64,000 bases of DNA from JAKAVN01 sp963796565 (GCA_963796565.1 CAWCMA010000003.1:310001-374000); one strand, 5' to 3'. Counted from the stretch's first letter, positions 16,246-26,582 are shown. Notes: a model not told the origin generated them from the letters alone. A program made the numbers and translations.

Positions 16246-18477
16246 TTAATGCGCTTCGGCTTCGCCGCGGACCTTGAAGGTCGTCGTGTCGAGGGCGTGG
16301 CCCGACGCGTCCGCCAGCGCCAGCGTGTGAACTCCCGGCGACGGTGCCCACAGCATCACGCCGTTCACCGGGCCCAGGGTCTTTCGGTCGAGCGTCCAGC
16401 GCGCGCCGTCCGCCGCACCGGCGCTCGCGACGAACGCGACGCGTTGGCGATCAACCGGTATGTCGGGGTCGAAGGCAATCACGGTGTCCGGGGCGGGCGA
16501 GAGGATGCGCGGCGTGTCGTCGAGGTGCGCGGCCTCGCGATTCGGTTCGGTGCCCGCGATGAACCATTCCTTGCGCGATGGTTCGACCGCGCCGGGGAAC
16601 TCGACCATCCGCGCCGTCACGCCGGCCGGCCGTGCGATCGCGCCGCCGCCGAAACGCTGGTCGAGATAGTTCATCACGTCGAGCCATACCGGAGCCGCGC
16701 CGGTGATTCCGGTCACGTCGTGCATCGAGGCCCCGGAAAAATTCCCCACCCATACGCCGACCGTGAAGCGAGCGGTGTAGCCGACGCACCAGTTGTCGCG
16801 CATGTCCTTGCTGGTGCCGGTCTTGACCGCGCTCCAAAAGCGCGTGGCGAGCGCGTTTTCGAGGCCGAAGGTGGCGGCGCGGCTCGCGCGGTCGGCCAGG
16901 ATGTCGGAGATCAGGAACGCGGTCGCCGGCGAGTAGATTTGCCGCGTCGGTTCGGGCGCGCCGTCGTTCATCAGGCGCATCGCGGAGGAGCGGCCGCCGT
17001 TGGCGAGCGTGCGGTAGGCGTTGACCAGGTCCCACAGCCGCACGTCGGCCGAGCCGAGCGCCAGCGCAGCGCCGTAGTAGTCGCCCTGCTCGACGATTCC
17101 CTCGAAACCAAGCGCGCGCAACTGCCCGGTGAAGGCCTCGACGCCGACCATATCGATCGTCCTGACGGCCGGGACGTTGAGCGAGGACGCCAGCGCCGTG
17201 CGCATCGAGACCAGGCCGCGAAATTCGCGGTCGTAGTCGAGCGGCCGGTAAAGCCCGCGCTGCTCGGGCAACTCCAGCGGCGTGTCCTCGAGCAGCGAAG
17301 CGGGCGTGAGCAGGCGGCGCTCGAGCGCGAACGCGTAGAGAAACGGCTTCAGCGCCGACCCCGGCTGGCGCATCGCGCGCACGCCGTCGACGTAGGGCGC
17401 GCTGGAGAGCGCGCCGGTCCCGCCGACGTAGGCCCAGACCGCGCCGGTGGAGTTTTCGACCACCACCACCGCGCCGTCGTCGACGTTGCGGTCGTGGACC
17501 TCGGCCACGTGGCGGCGGAGCGCGTCGAGCGTGAAAGCCTGCAGGTCGCGATCGAGGGTGGATTCGGCGGTGAGACGGCCGTTGCGCAGGAGTTGCTCGG
17601 CGACCCGCGGCGCCAGCGTGACGCGGGTGAAATCGCGCGGGCGGGCCGCGAGCGCACGGTCAATTGCACTCGTTACCTGTGCACTCGTTACCTGTGCGCT
17701 CGTTACCTGTGCACGCGGTACTTGTGCGCTGGCGACTTCGCGCTCGCCGGATGAATCAGCCCACAAGGCTCGGTGGGTCATCGCGAGGCGGAGGGCTTCG
17801 GCCCGGCGTTCGAGCGCGACGGCGCGCGCATTGGGCGCTTTGATCAGCGCCGCCAGCACGACGGCCTCCGCCGCGTCGATCCCGCTGGGCGCCTTGCCGA
17901 ACATCACGCGCGCGGCGGCACCCACGCCCTCGATTTCGCCGCGATAGGTCACCAGGTTCAGGTAGGCTTCGAGGATCTGCGCCTTCGACCATCGGCGCTC
18001 CAGCGCGAGCGCCGCGAGCATTTGGCGGAGCTTCTGCGCCGCGGTATGCCGCCGCGCGCCGGCGCGCGCGAGCCGCGGATCGAGCATCGCGGCGAGTTGC
18101 ATCGTGAGCGTGCTCGCGCCGCCTCGTCGCCGTCCCGCGAGCCGGCCGAGGGCGGCCCGCGCGATCGCGGCGAAATCGACCCCATGATGGCTGAAGAAGC
18201 GGCGGTCTTCAGATGCGATGACGGCGTCCTTGAGCGCGGGTGAGATGGCGGCGAGTGGAGTCCATGCCAGCCGCCGCCCATGGGCATCGACGCGAAGCTC
18301 GTGGATCGGCTCGCCGTGGCGGTCGAGCAATTGCGCGTCGGAGGGACGCCAGCGCGCGCGCACCGCTTCGAAGCCGGGCACGACGGGCCAGCACAGGGCC
18401 ATCGCGGCCATAAGTCCGGTCGCAACCAGTAACGTTGCCGCGGCGAGCGCGGTCGCGTATGCGCCCCGGCGCTTCAT
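16246..18477 (-). CDS. pbpC: Penicillin-binding protein 1C
   Basis: Bifunctional class A PBP of 743 residues. After an N-terminal membrane anchor there is a glycosyltransferase domain (SEDRRFFSHHGVD), then a transpeptidase domain with active-site SxxK (GSALKPFLY), an SxN-type SSLN and KTGTS, and a C-terminal BiPBP_C-like beta domain typical of PBP1C. Its ATG abuts the stop of the upstream alpha-2-macroglobulin gene (TGA then ATG, no gap), so the two are translationally coupled, as in the known pbpC/alpha-2-macroglobulin (yfhM) pairing. Between the two domains the linker holds an in-frame 15-bp tandem repeat giving AQVTS units. Confidence 0.95.
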   Translation of the reverse strand: MKRRGAYATALAAATLLVATGLMAAMALCWPVVPGFEAVRARWRPSDAQLLDRHGEPIHELRVDAHGRRLAWTPLAAISPALKDAVIASEDRRFFSHHGVDFAAIARAALGRLAGRRRGGASTLTMQLAAMLDPRLARAGARRHTAAQKLRQMLAALALERRWSKAQILEAYLNLVTYRGEIEGVGAAARVMFGKAPSGIDAAEAVVLAALIKAPNARAVALERRAEALRLAMTHRALWADSSGEREVASAQVPRAQVTSAQVTSAQVTSAIDRALAARPRDFTRVTLAPRVAEQLLRNGRLTAESTLDRDLQAFTLDALRRHVAEVHDRNVDDGAVVVVENSTGAVWAYVGGTGALSSAPYVDGVRAMRQPGSALKPFLYAFALERRLLTPASLLEDTPLELPEQRGLYRPLDYDREFRGLVSMRTALASSLNVPAVRTIDMVGVEAFTGQLRALGFEGIVEQGDYYGAALALGSADVRLWDLVNAYRTLANGGRSSAMRLMNDGAPEPTRQIYSPATAFLISDILADRASRAATFGLENALATRFWSAVKTGTSKDMRDNWCVGYTARFTVGVWVGNFSGASMHDVTGITGAAPVWLDVMNYLDQRFGGGAIARPAGVTARMVEFPGAVEPSRKEWFIAGTEPNREAAHLDDTPRILSPAPDTVIAFDPDIPVDRQRVAFVASAGAADGARWTLDRKTLGPVNGVMLWAPSPGVHTLALADASGHALDTTTFKVRGEAEAH
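17666..17725 (-). repeat. 15-bp tandem repeat (x4) in the pbpC interdomain linker
   Basis: Four 15-base units, plus form ACTCGTTACCTGTGC with few changes, encode AQVPR-AQVTS-AQVTS-AQVTS-type pentapeptides. In frame, between the glycosyltransferase and transpeptidase domains. Confidence 0.85.
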
Positions 18478-21400
18478 TCAGGGTGCGACCTTCAACGGCG
18501 CGTTGGGCAGTTCACCGAACATCTCGGGTTCGTAGAGCGCCTCGACACGAGTCGTTGGGAGTTGGAACACGCCCGCCTGGTTGAGCCGAATCGTGTATTC
18601 GACCTCGAACGTGCCCTTCGGAATGTACTGATAATAGGCGCGGAAGGCGTTGAAGGGCCGCTCGATGAAGTCGGGCCAGTAATAGTTGTTGTTGCCGACG
18701 TTTTCACCGGCGGTCGCGATCGCCGAGTCGCGGCGCAGCCCCGTGCCGAGATGCGAGGCGCCGGCCGGTAGCGGATCGTCGACCACCACCCACGTCATGT
18801 CGGTCTGCGCCTCGATCTTGAGATGCACGCGAACCATGTCACCGCGGCGCCATCCGCCGCGATGCGTTTTATCCACGGCGCTGAGCGTGCGGCTGATCCG
18901 GTAACCGCTGCTGAACGGCGCCTTGAGCGGAATCGCCGCGCGCGCGCGAATCTGCACCCACGGATTTCCGCTGCCGTTGTGATCGACTCGCAGATCGGCC
19001 TGCGCGGGTGGCCATGCGAAGCTCAGATTTCCGCCGCGGGGGTCGTGGGTCCAATCGAGCTGTTGCGAGACCGCCGCGAGCGACGCCGTGGTCGTGCCCT
19101 TGACCGGTACCGACTCGAAGGCGCGCGCGAATTTCTCGACCGCCAGCGTCCCCCACGCGTTGGCGAGCGTGGTCGGCCACGCCCCGCGCGATTGCATTTT
19201 CACCGCGCCTTGCATCACGCGCGGCACGTCGTCATGCCACAGCCCATTGTCGACCAGCAGCAGGTCGAGCCGCAGCATGTTGCTTTCCGCGCCGGTCATC
19301 AGGCACCAGCAGCTATCGCCCGAAAGATGCGCGCCGGTCCCCTGCCAATTAATCCGCGAGCGCACGATCTGTTCGGCCTCGACGAGACGGCGCGCACGGT
19401 CGGGGACATCATGCAGGCGGAGCAGGATGTTCCACCATTCGATAACCGTTGCGTCGGGCCACAGGTTGGGCTCGACCGTGATGCTGCCGAGCATCGCGGC
19501 GTTGGCTTGGCCGGCGCTCGAGAGCGCCTCGATGGCCGCGATTTTCCTAAGCGGCAGGTCGGCCCCCGGCACCACGCCATAGCGCACCACGGTGCCCGCG
19601 ACGAAACCGCGCAGGCCATTCATCATCGCTTCCTCGGACTGCGGCGAAAGCGCAAGCCCGGCCTCGTGCGCGATCGAGAAAACGTACGAGGTCAGGATGT
19701 CGCTGCCCTCGCGCATCTCGGGGAAAAACTTCAGCAGGCCGTCGGCGTCGAGGTACTGTGGCAGATCGGCGGTGATGCCGTTCCACAACAGCGGGTCGCC
19801 GAGCGCGACCGCGCGCGATACCCGCTGCTCAAGGCAAGTATATGGATATGCGCGCATCCATTCGCGCACCCCGTCAAGGCCGGCGCCGAGCGAAGGGCTG
19901 AGCGAGACCTGCACGTCGCCCTGGCCCTCGAGCGCGCCGGCGGGCAACGCTACCGGCTCGGCGATCGGCTTTTCCAATCGCATCAGCGTCGCCTGCCAGG
20001 CTTTGACCGGGACCACCGGCAGCACGCGCTGCGTTATCGCCAGACGATCCGAGGGCCGGCCGCCGGCCACGGCCGCGTCGACGCGGTAGCGCAGTTCGCT
20101 CACGCCTATCGGCACGGTCACTTTCCAATCGATGGATTTTCCCTGGCCCGCCGCCAGTTCGAGCGTTTGCGGCGCGGGCTGCTCCTTGAGGCCTTCGATT
20201 TTCGCGTTCACGGCGGCGGTGAAGGCGTGCTCGGAGGCATTGCGCACCGTAAATTCCGCGTCGAACGAGTCGCCGGTGCGGATTATCGGCGAGACGCCCG
20301 ACAGGATCATGAGATCCTGCGTCGACTGGATGAGCGTGTCGCCGGTGCCGAACATGCCGATGCCGCCGCTGGCGACCGCGACGATACGGAAGCTGGTCAA
20401 TGAGTCGTTGAGCGGGACGTCGATCGACGCGTTGCCGGCCGCGTCCAGCGGTACCGTCGCTTTCCACAGCAGCAGCGTGTCGAACAGCTCGCGCGTGATG
20501 CGCTGGCCGCCGCCTCCGCCCGGCGGCAGAGCCTTCAGTCCATAGTGCCGTTTACCGACGACCTCCATTTGCGCAGTCGACGTGTCGACCTGGTAGGGGC
20601 GCCGCCCCATCATCGCGTCGAGCAACTTCCAGCTTTCGTTGTTCGCGAGTTCGAGCAACCCCTGGTCGACCGCGGCCACCGCCACTTCGCTGCCCCTGGG
20701 CGGCGGCGCTCCGCTGGCCGTCCTGACCGCGATCGTGATGTGCGCCTTCTCGCGCACGTGGTACACGCGACGCTGCGGGGTGACCGTTACGTTCAGCCGG
20801 TTGGCGCGCCATCCGACGCGAATTTCCGCGATCCCCAGCCTGAAGGCCGGCTTGGCGAGGTCGAGCATCCCGGTGGGCGCGGGCGATCCGACACGGCCGC
20901 GAATCGCCAGCACCGATACGAACACGTTGGGGGCGTAATCGCGCACGGGGAGCATGATGACCGGGTTGTGACCCGAGAGATGAACCACGGAGGCCGCGAT
21001 GACTCCTTCGCGTTCCACAGTGACCAGCGCGGTGGCCTCGGCGAAAGGCATCCGCACCTGGAAGCGCGCGGTGTCGCCCGGCTGGTATTGCGGATGCTCG
21101 GGCAGCAGATCGATGCGATCCTCGTCGTGGCCCTCGAACCACAAGCGGTCCGCGCCGGGGATAAATACTTCGGTGTACGCCATGCTCGAGTTGCCGGCGT
21201 CGTCGCGCACGGTGGCCTGCACCTCTACCGTGCCGGTGATCGAAGTTTTCGCGTCGCACAGCAGCAGCCCGCGCCGGTCGGTAACGCCGGAACACAATTG
21301 GCCGGCGCGGCGCGTCTCGATGGTGTTGTCGTAGGCGTAAAATCCGCCAACCAGGCGTTTGCGGTACGAGAACGTGTTGCGGGTGAAAATATCGACGCGC

Positions 21401-24351
21401 ACCGGAGCGCCGGCGACCGGCTTGCCTCCCTCCGCGACCACCGCGACGCGAAAACGCACGTGGCCGGGAGAGGAAACCCAGTCATCGGAGCGGATTCCGG
21501 CGAGATATTTCGCGGGCCAGACCGTGACCGAGTTGGAAACCGTTTGCGTCTCGCCGTTGGGGTCGCGGTACTCCATCTCCGCGCGCACGTCGACCGGCGT
21601 AGGCGAGCGCGCGATATCGGTTATCTCGGTGCGCGCGCCACCCGCGGCGTCGAGCGTCAGTTCCTTGCGCTGATGAACGCCGGCCGGCGTCACGCTTGCG
21701 AAGCCCTGGTACCATTGCTCGCTGGTGATCGTTCCTTCCTTGACCTCGCCGTTGGCAAAGGTGAAATTTTCGAAATCGGGAAAGGAAACGGTCGCGTTGG
21801 GCTGAACCTGGCTGCGCAGCGTGACCGCCAATCCGCTCGCCGCTCCGCCCGAGAGATACTCCGCGCTGAGATCGACCGGGACGCTGGTGACCCCGACCTG
21901 GATTGGCGCCGGCATCCGAATCGCCGCCTTCATCAGCGGCAGGCGGAATTCCTCCACTCGAAAGGCCGCGGTCTGAATATCGTTGGGGTACGTTCCCGGA
22001 TTGCCCTTAAGCGGCATCGTGACCGAGTACTCGCCCAGGTGCGCGCTTTTGGGGATGGTCCAGGTGGTTTCCGCGGTGCCCGCGGCGCTCCACTTGAGCG
22101 GGAAGTCATAGTGCTGATCGCCGCCGACGGCGCGGATCGTCACCGTCGCCGGACGCTCGGCGGCCGGGACCATCGCGAACCCCGCGACAGTCTTGGCGCG
22201 CAGGAAGTGTTTCATGTGGAGGGTCTCGCCCGCCCGCAACAGCGGCCGACCGAGCACGGTATGCGCGGCCAGGTCGGTCGGGCTCCACTCCTGCGGCAGA
22301 TGAAAGCGCCACGACTCGATTCCGTAGCGCCAGCTCGAATGGACGAAGCTGAAGTCCTGGCCGAGACGCGCCGTCACCAGCAGCCCCGACCCGAGCTCCT
22401 GCAGCGCCTGGGTCTGGCTGGTGTAGAAGTCATACTTGGTGGGCGCAACGTCTTCGCACTTGGCGGGATTGTTGACGCCGTCGATCTTCGGCACCAGCGC
22501 CAGACCCAGGCGATCGGTGGTGCCGGCCCAAAGCCGATCGCCGTGGCAATTGGCGATTGCCACCGCGGCGCCGGCGACCGGTCGCGCGTCCTCGAGCGTG
22601 GTCACCCAAACCAGCGAATTGGCGGCGCCCTGCTTGAAGTGCACCGAGAGGTTGGTGACCAGCGCCGCGGTCGGAACGTACATCGGCGCATCTTTACCCA
22701 GCAGCACGTTGCCCAGGCGCGCACTCTTGAGTTCCACGATATAGAGTCCCGGCTTGCCGAGCGGGATCCCCATCACCTCGAACGCCTTGGCCCCGTTGGG
22801 CTTTGGGAATTTGAAGCGTTTCGGCTCGCCGCCGGTCTTGTCCTCCGCGAACACCGACCGTTGACGCGAGGCGCTGGCGACTTTGCGGAGCCAGGAGATC
22901 ACGGTGGGCGCTTCGGGCACCGTGAGGCCGAAGACCTGCGCGTCGAGGCGGTTGAAAAAATTGTTCAGGGGCACGCCCGTAGGAGGGGGCGGGCCGCTGG
23001 CTTTATGTCGCGCGCCGCGGATTTGTGCTTCGAGATTGCGCACGGTGACCGGCAGCACCGGGTCCGCCGCCTCGATGATTCCGAAGCGCGCGGAGAATTT
23101 CGCCAGCGGCGGAAACGTGTCGGTCTTAACGGTCATCGGAAAGCGCGCGGCGTTGGAAAGCGGGCGGCCGGTATCGTCGGTGAGGCCCGCGGGAAGCCGG
23201 ATGGTGTAACTCGAGGATTCCTTGAACGGGCCCGGAAACGTGAGGCTGCGGATATCGGAAATGTCATCGGGAAGCTTCGCGGCTTTAACCGCTCCGTCGG
23301 GTCCGGAGATCTCGATCCGTTTTGCGCTGTCGACGGTTATCGAACCCGAAAACGAAAGCGACATCGGCGTGATCGGAATGCACGCGGCCTGCGCATTCTC
23401 GCGTTCGCATCCGAAATTCGCCTCGAACGCGGGGCGCACCTTGAAGTTCAGTTCCTGATTCTGCGCGGTCGCGATTCCGCTGGTGGTCGCGATCCCTTTG
23501 CCCCAGATCAGCTTTACTTCGGCGTTGTCGGGAAATTTCTGCCGGGCTTGCAGGATGATCGCCGGGCGATGGTTGATGAAATCAGAGAAACGCTTGAGCA
23601 GCAGTTCGCGGTCGGAGCCGCTGATGATGCTCGCGCCGACCCGCTGCGGCATCCCCTGGACCGAGAACTCGGCGTGCTCCAGCACCGTTTGCGCGGCCGG
23701 TTCGGCGTCGAGCACCAGGACGAAGGCCTGATGTTCGTCGATGTCGCTGCTGCCCGTCCAGGGCCTGGTCTCGACCACCGCCGGGCCGCCGGTGTCGAAG
23801 ACGAATGAGAGATGGTCGGGGAGGCGAGCGCCCTTGAGCGTCTTGAGGCCGGGGGCCAGCGTGAAAGTGCATCGCACGCCGGCCGGCAGGTCCTGGTCAA
23901 AGTCGTACGACCACTGTCGGCTGTTGATCCATCGCGCCGTTCCATGCTGGCGCGCCGTTCCGTGCGCGGCGCAATCGATGCGAAAGGGCGATTGTTTGAC
24001 GCGCGGATCGCCCAGCGGAACCATCGGTTGCGAAAAGCGCGCCACGGCCTGGCGCACGTTCTTTACCGTGCCCTGGGGCGAGAAGGTGACGGTCGGCGGA
24101 GCGGAATCAGCCCGCGGCGCTCCGGCCTCGGCGACCAGGCATATCAAGAGGACTACAATGATGCGTGCGGCGGAGACGAAAGGCCGCCGGCTGACAGCCG
24201 GCAGCAGACCCGCTCTGGCTGAAAATGGCGAGCTGGCCGAAAACGAGTCGATCGCAGTCCCCCTCCCAACCGCGGTTCGCAATGTAGTAGCGTAACGGTT
24301 ACGTCGGGCCGAGCCGCTTGGCGGGAGATGATACCGGCGCAAAGCCAGCAT
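18478..24351 (-). CDS. Bacterial alpha-2-macroglobulin family protein with thioester
   Basis: Giant periplasmic protease-trapping protein of about 1957 residues, thought to protect the envelope when peptidoglycan is damaged, working with PBP1C. It shows repeated MG-type beta domains and the thioester motif YTCLEQ (Cys about 1507 from this start), with the alpha-alpha toroid around it. A C-terminal receptor-like domain ends in GELPNAPLKVAP. The start is uncertain: ATG at 24351 or GTG at 24372. Either leaves the hydrophobic segment ARIIVVLLICLVAEAGAP some 55-60 residues in, longer than a normal signal peptide, and no ATG/GTG lies nearer. It is divergent from pdhA and overlaps nothing else. Confidence 0.92.
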   Translation of the reverse strand: MLALRRYHLPPSGSARRNRYATTLRTAVGRGTAIDSFSASSPFSARAGLLPAVSRRPFVSAARIIVVLLICLVAEAGAPRADSAPPTVTFSPQGTVKNVRQAVARFSQPMVPLGDPRVKQSPFRIDCAAHGTARQHGTARWINSRQWSYDFDQDLPAGVRCTFTLAPGLKTLKGARLPDHLSFVFDTGGPAVVETRPWTGSSDIDEHQAFVLVLDAEPAAQTVLEHAEFSVQGMPQRVGASIISGSDRELLLKRFSDFINHRPAIILQARQKFPDNAEVKLIWGKGIATTSGIATAQNQELNFKVRPAFEANFGCERENAQAACIPITPMSLSFSGSITVDSAKRIEISGPDGAVKAAKLPDDISDIRSLTFPGPFKESSSYTIRLPAGLTDDTGRPLSNAARFPMTVKTDTFPPLAKFSARFGIIEAADPVLPVTVRNLEAQIRGARHKASGPPPPTGVPLNNFFNRLDAQVFGLTVPEAPTVISWLRKVASASRQRSVFAEDKTGGEPKRFKFPKPNGAKAFEVMGIPLGKPGLYIVELKSARLGNVLLGKDAPMYVPTAALVTNLSVHFKQGAANSLVWVTTLEDARPVAGAAVAIANCHGDRLWAGTTDRLGLALVPKIDGVNNPAKCEDVAPTKYDFYTSQTQALQELGSGLLVTARLGQDFSFVHSSWRYGIESWRFHLPQEWSPTDLAAHTVLGRPLLRAGETLHMKHFLRAKTVAGFAMVPAAERPATVTIRAVGGDQHYDFPLKWSAAGTAETTWTIPKSAHLGEYSVTMPLKGNPGTYPNDIQTAAFRVEEFRLPLMKAAIRMPAPIQVGVTSVPVDLSAEYLSGGAASGLAVTLRSQVQPNATVSFPDFENFTFANGEVKEGTITSEQWYQGFASVTPAGVHQRKELTLDAAGGARTEITDIARSPTPVDVRAEMEYRDPNGETQTVSNSVTVWPAKYLAGIRSDDWVSSPGHVRFRVAVVAEGGKPVAGAPVRVDIFTRNTFSYRKRLVGGFYAYDNTIETRRAGQLCSGVTDRRGLLLCDAKTSITGTVEVQATVRDDAGNSSMAYTEVFIPGADRLWFEGHDEDRIDLLPEHPQYQPGDTARFQVRMPFAEATALVTVEREGVIAASVVHLSGHNPVIMLPVRDYAPNVFVSVLAIRGRVGSPAPTGMLDLAKPAFRLGIAEIRVGWRANRLNVTVTPQRRVYHVREKAHITIAVRTASGAPPPRGSEVAVAAVDQGLLELANNESWKLLDAMMGRRPYQVDTSTAQMEVVGKRHYGLKALPPGGGGGQRITRELFDTLLLWKATVPLDAAGNASIDVPLNDSLTSFRIVAVASGGIGMFGTGDTLIQSTQDLMILSGVSPIIRTGDSFDAEFTVRNASEHAFTAAVNAKIEGLKEQPAPQTLELAAGQGKSIDWKVTVPIGVSELRYRVDAAVAGGRPSDRLAITQRVLPVVPVKAWQATLMRLEKPIAEPVALPAGALEGQGDVQVSLSPSLGAGLDGVREWMRAYPYTCLEQRVSRAVALGDPLLWNGITADLPQYLDADGLLKFFPEMREGSDILTSYVFSIAHEAGLALSPQSEEAMMNGLRGFVAGTVVRYGVVPGADLPLRKIAAIEALSSAGQANAAMLGSITVEPNLWPDATVIEWWNILLRLHDVPDRARRLVEAEQIVRSRINWQGTGAHLSGDSCWCLMTGAESNMLRLDLLLVDNGLWHDDVPRVMQGAVKMQSRGAWPTTLANAWGTLAVEKFARAFESVPVKGTTTASLAAVSQQLDWTHDPRGGNLSFAWPPAQADLRVDHNGSGNPWVQIRARAAIPLKAPFSSGYRISRTLSAVDKTHRGGWRRGDMVRVHLKIEAQTDMTWVVVDDPLPAGASHLGTGLRRDSAIATAGENVGNNNYYWPDFIERPFNAFRAYYQYIPKGTFEVEYTIRLNQAGVFQLPTTRVEALYEPEMFGELPNAPLKVAP

Positions 24352-24372
24352 AACAATCGCGGTAAAACCCAC

Positions 24373-24388
24373 TGTCGCAAGCGCGACA
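24373..24388. promoter_or_regulatory. Small palindrome in the divergent pdhA / alpha-2-macroglobulin spacer
   Basis: TGTCGC-N4-GCGACA, perfect 6-bp arms, lies in the 127-base divergent spacer. It could be an operator; no regulator is suggested by the context. Confidence 0.3.
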
Positions 24389-24478
24389 AAATGGGCCGTA
24401 AGCCTGAAGAAGGCGCTTTTGCTGCGGGTTCAAGGCTGCGATACTGTCGATGGTTGATGCCGACCGGTGAGGTATACG

Positions 24479-25540
24479 ATGGCTGAGGTCGAAGGCGCGA
24501 GTGCGCCCATTACAAATGGCGCTGCCCGCGTCGAATACGAACTGCAACTTTACTACTGGGTGAAGCTTATTCGCGGCTTCGAAGATCGCGTCTCGCGCCT
24601 TCACCGGCAAAACAAAATTCTGGGCGGGGTCTATTCGGGCGCCGGGCAGGAAGCGATCGTTACCGGAATCTGTGCACCGTTGCAGGAGGGCGACCTGGTC
24701 GCGCCACTCCATCGCGACCTCGGGGTCTTCCTGATGCGGGGTGTCGACCCAGGCCGCCTGATGGCGCAATTGATGGGCAAGGAGACGGGGCTCTCGCGCG
24801 GCAAGGATTCATTTCTGCACGGCGGCGACCTCGAACACGCGGTCTTCGGCTCGACCTCGATGCTGGGGTCGTCGCTGCCGGTCGCGGTCGGCGCGGCGCT
24901 CAAGTACCACATCAAGAAGGAAAAGCACGTCGCGGTGGCGTTCTTCGGCGAGGGCGCGTCCTCGCGCGGCGACGTGCACGAGGCGATGAACTTTGCCGGC
25001 GTGCATAAGCTGCCGGTAGTTTTCGTTTGCGAAAACAACCGCTTCGCCTACTCCACGCCATTGGAGAAACAGATGGCGATCGACGACGTGGCCTCGCGTG
25101 CCGCCGCCTACGGCTTCAAGGGCTATGTGGTCTCAGGCAACGACCTGCTCGCCGTGGTCGAACTGAGCGAGCGGGTGATGAACCGCACCCGCGAGGGTGG
25201 CGGCCCGGCGCTGATCGAATGCAAGACCTACCGCTACCGCGGCCACAGCGAACACGATCCGGCGCTTTATCGCGACAAGGAAGAGTTGGTGGAATGGGAG
25301 AGTCGCGACCCGATCCCGCAATACGAGTTCTACCTGGAGAAGAAGGGCCACGACCTCAAGCGCATCCGCGAAGAGGTCGACGAGCGGGTCCGCACGGTGG
25401 TCCAGGGCGCGGTCGATTTCGCCGAGCAGAGCCCGATGCCCAAGCCCGAGGAGGCGCTCGAAGACCTCTACGCGCCGTCCGGTGCTTCATCTTCCGCCAC
25501 CGGTTCCACTACCGGCGGCGGCAACCATCGCGGGTCCTGA
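24479..25540 (+). CDS. pdhA: 2-oxoacid (pyruvate) dehydrogenase E1 component, alpha subunit
   Basis: ThDP-dependent E1 alpha subunit, 353 residues, decarboxylating a 2-oxoacid and passing the acyl group to E2 lipoyl. Signatures: GGVYSGAGQEAIVTG, GKDSFLHGG, and the ThDP-Mg motif FFGEGASSRGDVHEAMNFA ending in ENNRFAYST. The ATG at 24479 is preceded by GGTGAGG, so I prefer it to the GTG twelve bases upstream. The C-terminus is a Ser/Thr/Gly-rich tail. First gene of an E1alpha-E1beta-E2 operon. The substrate (pyruvate, acetoin or branched-chain oxoacids) cannot be fixed from sequence alone; E3 is not in the window. Confidence 0.92.
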   Translation: MAEVEGASAPITNGAARVEYELQLYYWVKLIRGFEDRVSRLHRQNKILGGVYSGAGQEAIVTGICAPLQEGDLVAPLHRDLGVFLMRGVDPGRLMAQLMGKETGLSRGKDSFLHGGDLEHAVFGSTSMLGSSLPVAVGAALKYHIKKEKHVAVAFFGEGASSRGDVHEAMNFAGVHKLPVVFVCENNRFAYSTPLEKQMAIDDVASRAAAYGFKGYVVSGNDLLAVVELSERVMNRTREGGGPALIECKTYRYRGHSEHDPALYRDKEELVEWESRDPIPQYEFYLEKKGHDLKRIREEVDERVRTVVQGAVDFAEQSPMPKPEEALEDLYAPSGASSSATGSTTGGGNHRGS

Positions 25541-25589
25541 CCGCCGCGCGCACAGCAACCGATTCTTGAATCTCAACCGCCGGAGCACG

Positions 25590-26570
25590 ATGGAAGTCAC
25601 CTATCTGAAAGCGATCAATCAGGCGCTGCACGAAGAGATGCGGCGCGACGACAACGTCTTCGTCATGGGCGAGGACGTGGGCGAGCTGGGCGGCGCGTTC
25701 AAGGTTACCGAGGGGCTGCTCGACGCCTTCGGTGAAGACCGCGTGATCGACACCCCGATCTCGGAGGCGCTGATCGTCGGCGCTGGAATCGGCGCGGCGA
25801 TCCTGGGGATGCGCCCGGTGCTGGAGATGCAGTTCGGAGATTTCATTTCGTGCGCTTTCGATCAGATCGTCAACACCGCGGCGACCCTGCGCTATCGCCA
25901 TGGCGGGAAGGCCTCCTGCCCGCTGGTGCTGCGGGCGCCCTCGGGCGCCGGCGTGCACGGCGCGCTCTTCCATTCGCAAAACCCCGAGGCCTGGTTCACC
26001 CGCGTCCCCGGGCTCAAGGTGGTCGCGCCGTCGACGCCCTACGACGCCAAGGGCCTGCTGAAGAGCGCGGTGCGCGACGACAACCCGGTAATCTACTTCG
26101 AGCACAAGCGCCTCTATCGCAGCGTCAAGGAGGACCTGCCCGAGGGCGACTTCACGGTGCCGATCGGGCCGGCCGAGTTGCGGCTGGAAGGCCGCGACCT
26201 TTCGATCATCACCTACGGCGGCACGATGCATCAGGCGCTCGACGCGGCGCGTATCGTCGAGAAGGAAGACGGTTTGAGGGTCGAGGTGCTCGATCTGCGC
26301 ACGCTGTTGCCGCTGGACCGCGAGGCGATCCTGGCGACCGCACGCAAGACCGGCAAGGTGCTGATTGCGCACGAGGATCGGCTGACCGGCGGTATCGGGG
26401 GCGAGGTCGCCGCGATTATCGCCGAGCATGCTTTCGATTATCTCGACGGGCCGATCAAGCGGGTCGCCGCACTCGACACGCATCTCGCCTTCAGTCCGCC
26501 GCTGGAGGAGTACATCCTTCCCAACACCAACAAGATCGTCGAGGCGATCCGCGAGCTCGCGGCGTATTAG
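25590..26570 (+). CDS. pdhB: 2-oxoacid (pyruvate) dehydrogenase E1 component, beta subunit
   Basis: Beta subunit of 326 residues completing the ThDP site. MGEDVGELGGAFKVTEGL, TPISEALIVGAGIGAA and APSGAGVHGALFHSQNPEAW are conserved landmarks, and the C-terminal transketolase domain ends in YILPNTNKIVEAIREL. The ATG at 25590 has GGAG seven bases upstream. It lies 49 bases after pdhA and 12 bases before the E2 gene. Confidence 0.93.
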   Translation: MEVTYLKAINQALHEEMRRDDNVFVMGEDVGELGGAFKVTEGLLDAFGEDRVIDTPISEALIVGAGIGAAILGMRPVLEMQFGDFISCAFDQIVNTAATLRYRHGGKASCPLVLRAPSGAGVHGALFHSQNPEAWFTRVPGLKVVAPSTPYDAKGLLKSAVRDDNPVIYFEHKRLYRSVKEDLPEGDFTVPIGPAELRLEGRDLSIITYGGTMHQALDAARIVEKEDGLRVEVLDLRTLLPLDREAILATARKTGKVLIAHEDRLTGGIGGEVAAIIAEHAFDYLDGPIKRVAALDTHLAFSPPLEEYILPNTNKIVEAIRELAAY

Positions 26571-26582
26571 GGGCAGGCCGGC

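Noticed and set aside
20545..23808. 1087-codon open frame antisense to the alpha-2-macroglobulin gene
   Set aside because: Arg/His-rich composition with no domain; it arises from the GC-rich codon pattern of the real minus-strand gene.
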